Of a stretch of DNA of 64,000 bases, positions 15,744 to 25,350 are shown piece by piece. Origin of the DNA: CAVVFX01 sp963747535 (lineage in GTDB: Bacteria > Acidobacteriota > Terriglobia > Bryobacterales > Bryobacteraceae); contig CAVVFX010000008.1 of assembly GCA_963747535.1 (NCBI GenBank), positions 372,001-436,000 on the forward strand, written 5' to 3'. The notes under the pieces are model-generated. The model worked only from the letters and a program-made list of their open reading frames with translations, had not been told where the DNA came from and searched no databases. The translations under genes and the position numbers were made by a program. How positions within the stretch are numbered: the first letter of the stretch is position 1; every line of letters begins with the position of its first letter.

Positions 15744-17747
15744 TCAGTCCCACACGGATCTCCACCACAGGTAGACGCACAGACCTACGAACAACACCGC
15801 GGAGACGATCTGCGAAATCACCTCATTGCCGTAGAAAGGTGTCCTTACCCAATCTTCCGAAAAGCCCGGGAACAGACGGAACGCCGCGCCCAGGACACCG
15901 CCCAGCGCGCCGCCCGCCATCAGTCCCGACGCGATCACCACCGCGCGCTCCCGCACCGAACTCGACCGTTTAGTGAGGAAGTGCGACAGAAATCCTCCCA
16001 CCAGCGCCGGTGTATTCAGTTCCAGTGGCAGGTACATCCCCAGGGCGAAGATCAGGGCGGGGATCTCGAGCATCTCCATCACCACCGCGATGGCCGCGCC
16101 CGCGCCGAATAAAATATAGGCGATCGGCTGCCGGCTCATGAAGCCTTCCACCAGAGCCTTCATAATGGAAGCCTGCGGCGACGGCAACACCACGCGCGTA
16201 TCGCCGGCGGCTGCGTCTCCAAACTGAAACGTCCGGGCGAGGAGGATAATCGTCAGCCCGGCAGCGATAGATGCCGCTACGACGCCGAGAAACTTCACCT
16301 TCTCCTGCGCGGCCGGCGTGGCGCCCAGCCAGTAGCCGGCCTTCAAATCGGTGATGGTCTGGCCGGAAACCGACAGCGCTGTGCAGACCATGCCGGCCAG
16401 CGCCATGACAAAGAACATGCCCGTGGTCCCCGAGACGCCGAAGCGCAGCAATACGACAGAAGAGATGATGATGGTCAGCATGGTCATGCCGGAAACCGGG
16501 TTGCGCGCTGTAGTGGCGATGGCATTCGCCGCTACCGACGCGAAGAAGAATGAAAAAACCAGCGTCAACACGAGTCCCACGATAATCACTACCGGCGACC
16601 CGTCAAGGCTCGCCAGCAGGATTCCCACGCCGATGGCGCTTACCACCACGCCGAGCAGAATCGCCATTACAGAGATATCGCGGTCGGTGCGTTCGCTCGA
16701 TGCCCCTTCGCCGCTGCGAAATGCGTGCAGCGCCACGCCGAACGATCCGGCGACGATCTTCATGGATTTCAGAATCCCGAAGATTCCCGCGGTGGCGATC
16801 GCTCCGACCCCGACAAAGCGCACGTAACTGCGGAAGATCTGGCTCGCCGCCATATGGGAGATCGGAATGGTGCCCGGATAGACCGCGGCATCGCTGATGT
16901 GACCGCCGATCATCCAAATCAAGGGCACAAGGACGAGATTCGAGAGAACTCCGCCCGCGCACAGAATGAGCGAACTGCGCAAGCCCATCACGTAGCCGAG
17001 GCCAAGGATGAAGCTGATGGCGTCGAAGCTGACCGCGACCCGGGCGCGATCGCTCAGTATCCGCACGGCGGGCAGGAACTGGAAGTCCAGGTACTCTTTC
17101 CATACGTGAAACGTGGTGACCAGGAAGTCATAGATGCCCGCGACCACCGTTGCCTCGATCAGCAGTCTGGCTTGCGAGCCGCCCTTTTCTCCCGTGATCA
17201 GAACCTCGGTGATGGCGGTCGCTTCGGGGTAGGGAAGGATGCCATGCATGTCGCGCACGAAATAGCGGCGTAGCGGGATCAGGAACAACACTCCCAGACA
17301 ACCTCCCGCCAGACAGATGAAGATAGTCTGCACGGGATGCGGATCCAGTTTCAAAATGTACAGCGCGGGGAGGGTGAAGATGGCCCCGGCGACCACCGAT
17401 CCGGCCAGACCCCCGATGCTCGTGATAATGACGTTTTCGAGCAGGCTCGAGCGTCGCGGATAAAGTCGCGCGAGGCCGATAGACAGAATCGAAATCGGAA
17501 TCGCCGCTTCCATGACCTGTCCGACTTTGAGTCCGGAGTAGGCCGACGCGATGGTGAAAATCACGCAGAGGAAAAGTCCCCAGCCCACCGATCGGGTGGT
17601 GAGTTCAGGTAACGCAGCCTGCGCCGGTACCACCGGCTGATACTCCGTTCCGGACGGAAGGGGCGTATAGGCGTTTTCGGGAAGTTGGTTACGTACCACA
17701 GGAACCACAATCGTACTATGCCGCTGTGGGACTGAATCCATGTTCAT
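15744..17747 (-). CDS. OPT-family oligopeptide transporter
   Basis: This 667-aa protein has many hydrophobic segments spread over its length and the OPT family look: SAYSGLKVGQVMEAAIPISIL near the first helix, FVRDMHGILPYPEATA, and repeated glycine-rich membrane stretches. OPT proteins import small peptides or metal chelates with protons. I use the ATG at 17747, which overlaps the stop of the GH71/99-like gene as ATGA, so both are probably translated from one message. The first 70 or so residues are soluble and proline-rich. Confidence 0.85.
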   Translation of the reverse strand: MNMDSVPQRHSTIVVPVVRNQLPENAYTPLPSGTEYQPVVPAQAALPELTTRSVGWGLFLCVIFTIASAYSGLKVGQVMEAAIPISILSIGLARLYPRRSSLLENVIITSIGGLAGSVVAGAIFTLPALYILKLDPHPVQTIFICLAGGCLGVLFLIPLRRYFVRDMHGILPYPEATAITEVLITGEKGGSQARLLIEATVVAGIYDFLVTTFHVWKEYLDFQFLPAVRILSDRARVAVSFDAISFILGLGYVMGLRSSLILCAGGVLSNLVLVPLIWMIGGHISDAAVYPGTIPISHMAASQIFRSYVRFVGVGAIATAGIFGILKSMKIVAGSFGVALHAFRSGEGASSERTDRDISVMAILLGVVVSAIGVGILLASLDGSPVVIIVGLVLTLVFSFFFASVAANAIATTARNPVSGMTMLTIIISSVVLLRFGVSGTTGMFFVMALAGMVCTALSVSGQTITDLKAGYWLGATPAAQEKVKFLGVVAASIAAGLTIILLARTFQFGDAAAGDTRVVLPSPQASIMKALVEGFMSRQPIAYILFGAGAAIAVVMEMLEIPALIFALGMYLPLELNTPALVGGFLSHFLTKRSSSVRERAVVIASGLMAGGALGGVLGAAFRLFPGFSEDWVRTPFYGNEVISQIVSAVLFVGLCVYLWWRSVWD

Positions 17748-17764
17748 TTGTGTTCGTCTGTGGC
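17742..17764. repeat. Short repeat at the GH71/99-OPT gene junction
   Basis: The 23 bases match 62214-62236 with four differences. They encode the last residues of the upstream protein (TDEHK) and the start of the OPT gene. The core GTTCATT-GTGTTC-TGGC recurs in this genome between genes. Confidence 0.5.
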
Positions 17765-19012
17765 GGGCAATTCGGGCGTCAATTCGCGCTGTCCGTGGAA
17801 CGCTCGCGTAATCTCCCCTGCCAGTCGCAGATACCAATCGCTCGGGAGGTCCGCACCATCGGCATCGAGCGTCAACCAGTAGCCTTGGTCTGGTGCTTCC
17901 TTGCGCTGCGACGCGATTTTGAACATGGCGGTGGATTCGTTGACCTCGTCGAACATCGCAATCTTGAGCACCGTCGCCCCGGCAGCCCGCGCGTTATAGG
18001 CTTGCCGCCACAGGAACTCGCCGCGAAGGCGTGGAACCGGGTTTTCCGCCGTGTCGCGATTCAGATTGTGCCAGGAAAAGCCGGGATAGATGACCGGCAT
18101 ATAGATCTGGCTATTCTTCTGCAGTTCCTTGAGGTCGGGCTCCAGTATGTTCTTCTTCCAATCGTCCGCCTGTGACGTCGTCTTGTATCGGCCGATCGTC
18201 CAGGGCTGCACGACCTCCATGGCCCGATACGCGGCAGTCCAGCCGGGATCCTTCGCCGCATCGCGTTGCAAGGTTCGCCAGTACGACGGTGTTCCGCCGA
18301 TGTAAGTCACCCGATACTCCGGCGGGGCTCCGGATTCAAACCATTCGACCAACCGCCGCGCGTCTTCCGGGTTGGCCGGCGGATGTCTACCGTCACCAAG
18401 GCCCATGCCCCACACCGAGAGCACCGGCTTCTTTTGATGATGCAGGTAGTTAGGATGGCTCGTTACCTTCACCGTGTCGACCAGGTACTTCCAGTCATCC
18501 TTGAGCAGTTGCGCAAAGGTATCCTCTTTCCCGCCGCTGATATCGTATTCAATCGCGAAGGTCCGGCCGGTTGCAGACGCTGCAGCCATGATGTTGTGGA
18601 GCACCACATCTCCTTCGGCGCGTTTGCGGCCCGTCTCGCCGATGAAGCGCTGGACGAGAACGCCGTCGAGCCCGTATTTCTGCATCCATTGAAAGTGCCG
18701 CAGCACGACGTTGGCGTTGTGCGCGCTGAACAGATAGGCCGGTTTATCTCCAATGGACATGCCGGGCACCGCGCAAAGGTCGGCGGGGTTGAACTCGCTG
18801 AGATCGGGGTACATGTCGATGACCAGGGTTTCGGCGCTGGGGACGCCGCGCGACCAGTGCGACCATCCTCCCTTGGGATTGGTTGCGGGACAGTCGAACC
18901 AACCCTGATATCCGAACAGCACTTTGCCGTCGAGGGTGTTGGGATCCACGCGATCGGCGCCCCTGACAAGGCTGCACGCCGCCAGTCCCAATACGAGCCA
19001 TGTTTGTTTCAC
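17744..19012 (-). CDS. Secreted glycoside hydrolase family 71/99-like protein
   Basis: This 422-aa protein has a signal peptide (MKQTWLVLGLAACSLVRGA) followed by a barrel-type sequence. GKVLFGYQGWFDCP, HFQWMQKYGLDGVLVQRF, FAIEYDISG and YPGFSWHNLNRD resemble GH71/GH99-like proteins that act on alpha-glucan or alpha-mannan ends; the substrate cannot be told. It is transcribed ahead of the OPT transporter with a four-base overlap. Its last codons fall in a dispersed repeat, so the C-terminus may have been altered. Confidence 0.7.
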   Translation of the reverse strand: MKQTWLVLGLAACSLVRGADRVDPNTLDGKVLFGYQGWFDCPATNPKGGWSHWSRGVPSAETLVIDMYPDLSEFNPADLCAVPGMSIGDKPAYLFSAHNANVVLRHFQWMQKYGLDGVLVQRFIGETGRKRAEGDVVLHNIMAAASATGRTFAIEYDISGGKEDTFAQLLKDDWKYLVDTVKVTSHPNYLHHQKKPVLSVWGMGLGDGRHPPANPEDARRLVEWFESGAPPEYRVTYIGGTPSYWRTLQRDAAKDPGWTAAYRAMEVVQPWTIGRYKTTSQADDWKKNILEPDLKELQKNSQIYMPVIYPGFSWHNLNRDTAENPVPRLRGEFLWRQAYNARAAGATVLKIAMFDEVNESTAMFKIASQRKEAPDQGYWLTLDADGADLPSDWYLRLAGEITRAFHGQRELTPELPATDEHK

Positions 19013-19035
19013 TCTACGAGGCTACACCCACCACA

Positions 19036-19056
19036 CCCTGACGGTCGCGGCTCAGG
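19036..19056. repeat. Short dispersed repeat, second copy
   Basis: This copy of the CGGTCGCGGCTC repeat seen at the hhyL stop lies upstream of the GH71/99-like gene. Confidence 0.5.
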
Positions 19057-19104
19057 AGCGGTTTTGAGCAGTTCGATGGGCTGCAAACCCATCCCGGCAG
19101 GCTA

Positions 19105-19121
19105 TAAAGTCTGTCACACAA
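19105..19121. repeat. 17-bp direct repeat, left copy
   Basis: TAAAGTCTGTCACACAA is identical at 27817-27833. The pair brackets the decayed restriction island. Thirteen of these bases also occur inverted at 45543-45555, so it may simply be a dispersed element. Confidence 0.5.
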
Positions 19122-19185
19122 GTGGCCGCGGTAATGGAGCTTCCTTATAGGGCAAAGGGGCAAGTACGTGCGATGAAAAGTGGGG

Positions 19186-19800
19186 TTACATGGCATCTTT
19201 GGCGATGAAGGCGTCGATTTCGTCGTCAGTAGCAAAGGCGCGGTTCTTATCGTTGGCTTCTACTATGCGATCCAGGATGGAGAGTTGGCGGCCGAGGAGG
19301 TCGGTTGAAAAAACGAACCCGTCGTCGGCGGGGTTCCAGGGGATGTAGTTGGTTTTGTTGTATTTATAGAGGACGACGGCGATGCGGAACTGAATGGCGG
19401 TTTCTTTTTTGCGCTTGGCCTGGAGTTCGCCCAGGGTTTTGAGGGTGGATTGGATCAGGCGGAGGAAGCGCTGGTCGTAGATGCTGTAGGTGTGCATGAA
19501 TTTGCGCTCGGGGTCGCCGGATTCGAGGGATCTTTCGATGGAATCGACTTCGAGGGCGGGGATACGCCTGCGACGCCACTCGGTATGAGCGAGGTGAAGG
19601 ACGAGGTCTTCCTCGGTGGGTCCTTTGGGTTGGTGCTCGCGATTGTAGCGATAGAGAAGTTTGTCGAATTCTTCCTGGGATTCTCCGGGGAGGAGGAAGG
19701 ATTTGGTGGAAAAGAGCCCGTGTTTGAGGGCGTTTTGGGAAGAGCGTTGTTTGCCTTCGTCGGTACGTGGTCCGGTGGATTGGTGGTCTGATTCGGTCAT
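19186..19800 (-). CDS. Conserved acidobacterial protein with TGPRT...NALKHG signature
   Basis: About 204 aa from the ATG at 19800 (MTESDHQS); an in-frame ATG at 19842 is possible. The N-terminus has TGPRTDEGKQRSSQNALKHG, a signature of a multi-copy family in Acidobacteriota and some other phyla. The rest is helical, charged, and lacks membrane segments. No function is known to me. It marks the left side of the decayed defence island. Confidence 0.6.
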   Translation of the reverse strand: MTESDHQSTGPRTDEGKQRSSQNALKHGLFSTKSFLLPGESQEEFDKLLYRYNREHQPKGPTEEDLVLHLAHTEWRRRRIPALEVDSIERSLESGDPERKFMHTYSIYDQRFLRLIQSTLKTLGELQAKRKKETAIQFRIAVVLYKYNKTNYIPWNPADDGFVFSTDLLGRQLSILDRIVEANDKNRAFATDDEIDAFIAKDAM

Positions 19801-19910
19801 GATTCCTCGTGTAGGGGCGCGGTTCGCCTGGCCTGTTTCCAAGGTGGCAGACGAGGGTTGGTGTTTTGGAGTGGGGATTTTGTAGGTGATTGATGGGCGG
19901 GGAAATATAG

Positions 19911-21103
19911 TTATGAAGGGAGGGTCAATCGGGATTTGGCGTCTTGCTGGATGCGGGTATAGACCTGGTTGCGCATTAGGCGGGTAACGAAGTCACGGAC
20001 TTCGGGGTTGTCCAGAAAGCGCACGACCTGATCGCTGTTACGGTCCATGCGGCCAATGACCAGTTCTTCGAGCTTGCGGTCGAAGATGTGGGCGAAGTTA
20101 TCGATGGTGTTGGCTTCACCGGCGTCACGCACCGACTCGTCGGCGGTGGCGTCGGCGCGGATCTGGTCCCAGAAGAGTTCGTCTGCAGCGGTGAACTCGG
20201 TACCGAAACGCTCGTTGAGCACGTCCACAACCCGGGATAGCGGGACTTGCTCGTCCTCTACCCGGCCGGTACCTACGTCGGATGGTCCTTTGAGCGTGCC
20301 GGGTGTGCTGGGCTCCAAGGCAATTCGGCCTTCGCTGATCTTCTGGAGGCGATAGAACTTGAGTTTCACATCGTCATCAAGGTCAAGACGCCCGGTGCCT
20401 TCACGAACCGGGAGCTTGGTTTCGAGGAAGCGGAGATAAGCATCGAATTTTTCGAGTTTGCTGTCTCCAAACGGGATGACTTGCGAGAGAAACGAATACA
20501 GGCGGCGGAACGCCTCCAGCCGCTGGCGCAGTTCTTCCTGTCCGTCTTCCGTGGCTTCAGTGAAGCGGCCAACGGCTTTATCGACGATAGAGTTCATCAG
20601 CGCATTGTCGGTGGGGCTTTCCTTGCGGCGGGGCTTAAAGAAGACGGCAGCGAACTGCTCGACTTCGAGTTCCTGCACGATGAACGTGCCATATATTTCG
20701 GCACGCAGTGAGTAGAGCTGGCGGGCGTCCGGTTTGCCGGTGATAATCGGTGCGGTGTCGTAGTAGCGCTGGAAGGCTCGCTGGATTTCTTCGGGTTCGT
20801 TGACGAAATCGAGCACGAAGGTTTCCTCCTTGCCCGGGCACACCCGATTGAGACGAGAGAGCGTCTGGACGGCCTGCACGTCGGCGAGTCGCTTATCAAC
20901 GTACATGGTGTGGAGGAGCGGTTGGTCGAACCCGGTTTGGTATTTGTCGGCTGCGATCAGGAGGCCGTATTCGGACTTTTGAACTCGTCGGGAAGTTGTT
21001 TTTCGCTGATTCTTCCGCCGTTCGTTTTGACTTCGGTCAGCTCTTCTTCGGTGGGATCGTCGGGATCACGGGTCAGCCAGCTTTTTTTGCGAAAATCAAG
21101 TGA
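19911..21103 (-). pseudogene. hsdR: Type I restriction subunit HsdR, truncated and frameshifted
   Basis: Only the C-terminal part remains. The main frame (about 20980-19911) reads EYGLLIAADKYQTGFDQPLL, then TMYVDKRLADVQAVQTLSRLNR, the end of the HsdR motor, and the C-terminal helical region. Another frame (about 21103-20983) continues the homology upstream (SWLTRDPDDP...LPDEFKS), so one base is missing near 20973-20982. The nuclease and ATP-binding N-terminal half is absent; the homology stops next to an unrelated plus-strand gene at 21113. Restriction activity must be lost. Confidence 0.85.
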
Positions 21104-21112
21104 GGGGTTCTT

Positions 21113-21394
21113 ATGCTATACCATGTCAAAGACTTGTCGCCGGAACAGAAACAGGCAGCAGAGATACAGCTCGGGCACTCCGTTTCCGAAGACGAGGCCG
21201 TGAGCATCAAGAGCTTTGAGCTGTCAAGAATCGTTCCGTCCAAACTTTCCCCTGACGAGCGAGTCTCGGCTCTACGGGCGCTCGAAGAACGCTTTGCAAA
21301 GGCGTCACTTCCCGACGTCAGCTTAGACGAGGAGAACTCCGTGGTCAATGAGGCGCTGCGCTCAAGCCGCCGCAATTACAGGCCAGTCGGTTGA
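21113..21394 (+). CDS. Putative antitoxin paired with a PIN-domain gene
   Basis: This 93-aa charged, helical protein starts with a GAGGGG ribosome site and overlaps the following PIN gene by four bases (TTGA). That arrangement and size fit an antitoxin of a VapBC-like pair, though I do not recognise its family. It lies where the 5' half of hsdR has been lost and on the opposite strand, so it may mark the insertion that removed it. Confidence 0.55.
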   Translation: MLYHVKDLSPEQKQAAEIQLGHSVSEDEAVSIKSFELSRIVPSKLSPDERVSALRALEERFAKASLPDVSLDEENSVVNEALRSSRRNYRPVG

Positions 21395-21825
21395 GAGTCG
21401 CACTTGATGCAACCGTACTGGTTCGCGCCCACCCACGTAGCCGCTCCACAGGGAGAAAGTAGCTGAACGCCGTCCTGGAAGGTCGCCATACGCTACTGCT
21501 CTCAAATGAAATCATAGTCGAGACCACGCGCGTGCTTCGTTATGCCCGCCTGCAAAAGCTTTATGCACTGTCGGATGAGGAGCTGTATGACTACGCGCAA
21601 TTCCTGCAAGAAGTGTGCGAAACGGTGATACTCGATCAGCCGTACGACGCCCCATTGCGGGATCCCAACGACCTGGATGTGATGCAAACAGCCGAGCGGG
21701 GCGACGCCGACGTGCTTTGCAGCAACGACGGGGATTTTCATGACGCGGCCATTATTGCGTTCTGCGCTGCACGTGGTATCGACGTGTGTCACGACGCGGC
21801 GTTGTTGGCTCGCCTCGTTTCGTGA
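21391..21825 (+). pseudogene. PIN-domain toxin gene interrupted by an amber codon
   Basis: Read from the TTG at 21391 the frame gives LRVALDATVLVRAHP, then TAG at 21460-21462, then LNAVLEGRHTLLLSNEIIVETTRVLRY...DPNDLDVMQTAERGDADVLCSNDGDF in the same frame. The acidic PIN residues (Asp in LDAT, Glu in NEIIVE, Asp in DPND and SNDGDF) are all kept across the stop. One substitution would restore a 144-aa ribonuclease toxin. It is either recently inactivated or carries a base-call error. Confidence 0.75.
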
Positions 21826-22151
21826 CTTCCACACAATTCGCCTCGCGCGCTCTTCGCAGCGGAGAGTGTCGAATCCAGCGCGGCGTCCCGTCAACTTTGC
21901 CGCCGTGCTGCAGTGTCTCCGACAAGCACTGACGTCGGGGTTGAGCGGGCTCGCCGGCCCGCGGCTTTCATCTCGCCGTCGAAAGGCCCATGCCGTCCTA
22001 TCGACAAGTCCATTGCGCCGGCAAAGGCGCATGGCTCCGGTGAACATTGGGTTCGGACTTCGTGCACCACATCGAGAGCGCATCGTCAGGCGGCGGACTT
22101 ACTAAAGGAGCGGTTGCAGTCTGCCTTTCAACGAGTCACGGACGTACGGGT
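21826..22151. other. Non-coding stretch in the decayed island
   Basis: About 325 bases without a gene I can recognise on either strand. Open frames here are short, arginine-rich and look like chance. I see no tRNA, terminal inverted repeat or transposase remnant. Confidence 0.4.
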
Positions 22152-22317
22152 TCACCGGGTTTGACGATAGCGTTTGGGCGGGAGGGAGACGAGAGTCAGG
22201 GCGCGCTCTTTTTCGATCCTCTTGAGATCCTCGAAGATGGCATCCAGGTCACAAGTTGAAGCGGGCGGCGTGTTCTTCCCGAAGCTTCCGGACCTCCTCT
22301 ACTATTGGATCTACCAT
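22152..22317 (-). pseudogene. Small conserved protein gene with frameshift
   Basis: The ATG at 22317 opens MVDPIVEEVRKLREEHAARF, and a second frame continues CDLDAIFEDLKRIEKER...LVSLPPKR. I recognise these as the two halves of a common small bacterial protein of about 50 residues often found near toxin-antitoxin genes. The halves are joined by removing one base in AACTTGTGAC (22251-22257). Function is unknown. Confidence 0.6.
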
Positions 22318-22424
22318 GCCTTCAGTCTCCCATCAATTTCTGGTGTGCAAAGGGTGGCAAGTTTGTAGCCCATCCCACCGATGGAAAAAACCCGGCGGCA
22401 GAAGCGCTGGGGAACTTGGCGGCG

Positions 22425-22927
22425 CTAGGGCTGGCGCGGCACGGGCGGCCCCTTCGAAGCGGGTTCGCTAGTCTCGGTGGTTTCCGTCTTTAGATCCAAG
22501 GTCGCCTGAGACGCAATTTCTTCCGCGATCGGTGCTTCCGAAATCAATACCAGTCCAGGGATGTGGTCATAGTGCGACCGATTGTTGGAGACGAGCGGGA
22601 TGTTGTGCCGTACAGCGCATGATGCGATCCAAAGGTCGTTGTCGCCTGCCGATCTCCCGGCCTCTTGCAGTCGCGCCTTCAGGTCAGCGTATGTGGAGCA
22701 TAACTCCCGGTCATAAGGAACAATCACAACAGAGCGCAGGCGCTGATTCAAGTCGGCCAATTTCGCGGGCCCCCACTTCTTTTTCCTCGCCCCGTACAAG
22801 AGTTCCCCGACGGTAATAAATGAGATCGCCATTACGGGACCTTCGACGTGCTTCCTGTATAGCGCGGCGCGCGTGTCTCCGGGCTTCATCAGATACGAAA
22901 ATACATCTGTGTCGACTAAGACTGCAT
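22425..22927 (-). pseudogene. VapC-type PIN ribonuclease, start disrupted
   Basis: The PIN domain is complete at protein level: VLVDTDVFSYL with the first Asp, VGELLYGA with the Glu, and GDNDLWIAS and VSNNRSHYDHIPGL. However, the frame carrying the first Asp has no ATG, GTG or TTG start. An ATG at 22927 is in the next frame and reaches it only if one base is missing after ATGCA. The next in-frame ATG (22889) would lose the catalytic Asp. It probably is a one-base deletion mutant. It is 24 bases downstream of the 325-aa gene. Confidence 0.65.
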
Positions 22928-22951
22928 CGTGGACGGAAGCCGTATTCTTGC

Positions 22952-23929
22952 CTACTTTCGTGCGCTATAGATATCCGCTACAAATTCGTCCACGTTGTCG
23001 TCCTGGTCGAAACACCCGGAGAGCGGGGATATATCCTTGAACCGTTTAATGCCTTGCTCTGCCGCAAGTTGCTGAATTGAGCGGTCCGCGAAGAAATTCT
23101 TTTCGCCCATGAAGAGCGTAGGCAGCTTCTTTATTTCGCCGATTACAACCGACTCAATTCTGTCGGTGTAAGGCTGCAGTGTGGCTTCGCCAGAAATTCG
23201 GACTGGCTGGCGCATCAGAGAATAAATCAGGTCGGCTTGGCTTGGCCCGAATGTGCAGGCTATAGGGGCACCGATCGGCGGATCTACACGGCATTTCAAG
23301 TCTTTTTGTTTGAAATCGGCCATGTCCAGAATCCCATCGACATGCACAATCGCTTTCCGTGGACTGCTAAGGCGTTCCGCCACTCGTTCCGTGACGCGCT
23401 GGTTGAAGGTTCCTTTTATAGCCGCTTTTCGTCCTATTTTCGGGCTGCTGAATTCTATCGAAGAGACGCGCTGGCTCTGGACTACAGATCCAAGGGCGTA
23501 CAGTCCTTGCAGCACGCCTGGATCGACATTTTTCCGGTTGCCATTGCCAAGTGACCGTATGGACCCCGTAAGTTCTCTGACCACCTCGATGCCAATTCCC
23601 GCGTCCGGGATCAACGGAAGTTGTGGCTTGGCGAGGCCAAATTCAAGCCGAGTGCTCCCCTCGCGAATGCCAAGAAGTTCTAACGTACACTCGCGTTGGA
23701 TGGACGCTACCGCTGGACCCGGATGGATTGTTTTTCTGCCCTCCAGCGCCTCTGCTTGTTTTGTGACGGCGTTTTGAAGTTCCTGGCAGATCCTGATGAG
23801 GTCAGGAACGGGAATTCGCCCTCTTCGAATACCGGGGCCGCGAACTCGTAACCGCAGGATTGGAGTTTCGCGCGACTGCTTCGATTTGCCTTTGGTTGGA
23901 TCTAAAGACTCACGTGGGGCCGCAGGCAT
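22952..23929 (-). CDS. Unknown 325-aa protein upstream of a vapC-like gene
   Basis: The protein has a basic N-terminus and a mixed alpha/beta sequence with segments such as GIRRGRIPVPDLIRICQELQN, VSSIEFSSPKIGRKAAIKGTF and VHVDGILDMADFKQKD. I do not recognise a domain. It sits on the same strand as, and 24 bases from, a PIN-domain gene, where antitoxin genes usually lie, yet it is far larger than typical VapB proteins. It follows hsdS by 122 bases. It appears intact among broken genes. Confidence 0.5.
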   Translation of the reverse strand: MPAAPRESLDPTKGKSKQSRETPILRLRVRGPGIRRGRIPVPDLIRICQELQNAVTKQAEALEGRKTIHPGPAVASIQRECTLELLGIREGSTRLEFGLAKPQLPLIPDAGIGIEVVRELTGSIRSLGNGNRKNVDPGVLQGLYALGSVVQSQRVSSIEFSSPKIGRKAAIKGTFNQRVTERVAERLSSPRKAIVHVDGILDMADFKQKDLKCRVDPPIGAPIACTFGPSQADLIYSLMRQPVRISGEATLQPYTDRIESVVIGEIKKLPTLFMGEKNFFADRSIQQLAAEQGIKRFKDISPLSGCFDQDDNVDEFVADIYSARK

Positions 23930-24051
23930 ATTCTCCTTTTGTTCGCCTAGGGAGCTGGTTCGACTTCAAGTTTAACCCAAATCACAGAGAGGACGCCAGT
24001 TTCAAAAAGTACGAGCACGGCTAAACAATTGAAAAGAAGATGCGTAGGGGG

Positions 24052-25350
24052 TCAGGCCAATGCCTCCATTTTCTTTTCGTGTTCGCGGATATCGAGTTGG
24101 CCGGTGACGGCGGCGGTGATCAGGGCGGCGCGGTATTCGCGAAGGAGACCAATGCCCTTCTTGCAGAGCCCCTGCTGCCTATCGTGTTCCTCATCGATTT
24201 TCGTTATTGCCGCGGCAATTTTCCTCTGCTCATCCGGCGGCGGAACTGGGCAGGGAACGTTTTGAATGATGGGCACGCTAATGTTCATCTGAGCGGTGCC
24301 CCAGCTCTCAAGGGAAAAGAACCGCTTGGCCGCGCTGGAGTTCAGAAAAGCCACGTAGTAGTCGGTGCAGTGGCCACGCTTGAGGGTGGACACCAACAGT
24401 GTAAAGCACTGGCTGCCAGCTAGCGACTCTGGTACCGCTGAACTTATTCCGGCGTTCCCCGTCCTCACTGTAAGGATGTCGCCGGCCCTGAGATACCGTG
24501 ATCTGTTTTCGTCTGCTAGCGAGCGATCAATGCACAGAACGTCGTCCAGTAACAGGCCGCGTTCGGATAGGTTTGTCGAGCGGATCAGCGGAACGCCTTG
24601 ATCGGCGTAGGCATGCGTTGCAGCTTCAGCTATTCCCACAACGTTGCGTGAGCAGATTCGCTTGAACGCCATTGTGGCCCAATGCTGGGGAACTCGTCCG
24701 AGCAATTCGGATCCGGAGTCTTTCATGGGAGCGGCTGGGTCGAGGCCTAAAGTGACGGCGCGGCTTATGAGGGAGGTGCGCTTTTCGTCCAGCAGTTCGG
24801 CCAAGCGCTCCTTCTTCGCAATTAGATTGTCGATTTGAGAGGTACGTCGATCGAGAAAATCGGTTATCGTGGCTTGCTCATCTGCGCTCGGTATCCGGAC
24901 TAGGCAGTTCTGCATGATCTCCTGCTCGATGCTCTCCACGGTGGTGCCTGGTTTCCTCCACTCCGATAGGAATCGATGCTCGTTGCCTTTAATGAAGTAC
25001 GCAAGAAAGCTTGCGTCTAGCCGCTCGTCCGGTATCAGTGCCTTGATGTCCTGGTTAATGGCGAACGCTCCAAGCGTTATGCCGACAGGTAGTGTATGGC
25101 GTAGGATACCGGAGCGGACGACAACCAGGACGGATGCCGCGGGAACAATCGTTGTCGCGCTCGCCCTCACTGCTTGGCGTGAGATGTGGTCCTCGGTTCG
25201 GGAGATACGGAGGTCGCCCATGTCTTTCGGCGAGACCCATGGAATGTCACCGTCCCAGAATTCCAGGTTTTCCTTGTCCGGCGTGCCGCCTCCGACTGTT
25301 CGACACACGTACTTCAGCTTTACTTCGGCAGCGGGGCGGAGTTTGCTCAC
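24052..25350 (-). CDS. hsdS: Type I restriction specificity subunit HsdS
   Basis: The 432-aa protein shows the two-repeat HsdS plan: target recognition domain 1 (about residues 10-160), a helical spacer (IPSADEQATITDFLDRRTSQIDNLIAKKERL), domain 2 (about 210-360) and a second helical spacer (PPPDEQRKIAAAITKIDEEHDRQ). The spacers set the distance between half-sites of the DNA target. It overlaps the hsdM stop as ATGA. It looks intact, but its partners are broken. Confidence 0.9.
   Translation of the reverse strand: MSKLRPAAEVKLKYVCRTVGGGTPDKENLEFWDGDIPWVSPKDMGDLRISRTEDHISRQAVRASATTIVPAASVLVVVRSGILRHTLPVGITLGAFAINQDIKALIPDERLDASFLAYFIKGNEHRFLSEWRKPGTTVESIEQEIMQNCLVRIPSADEQATITDFLDRRTSQIDNLIAKKERLAELLDEKRTSLISRAVTLGLDPAAPMKDSGSELLGRVPQHWATMAFKRICSRNVVGIAEAATHAYADQGVPLIRSTNLSERGLLLDDVLCIDRSLADENRSRYLRAGDILTVRTGNAGISSAVPESLAGSQCFTLLVSTLKRGHCTDYYVAFLNSSAAKRFFSLESWGTAQMNISVPIIQNVPCPVPPPDEQRKIAAAITKIDEEHDRQQGLCKKGIGLLREYRAALITAAVTGQLDIREHEKKMEALA

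Noticed and set aside
21826..22151. Integron attC-like site or insertion-sequence end
   Set aside because: No matching core sites, terminal inverted repeats or flanking duplications could be identified by eye.
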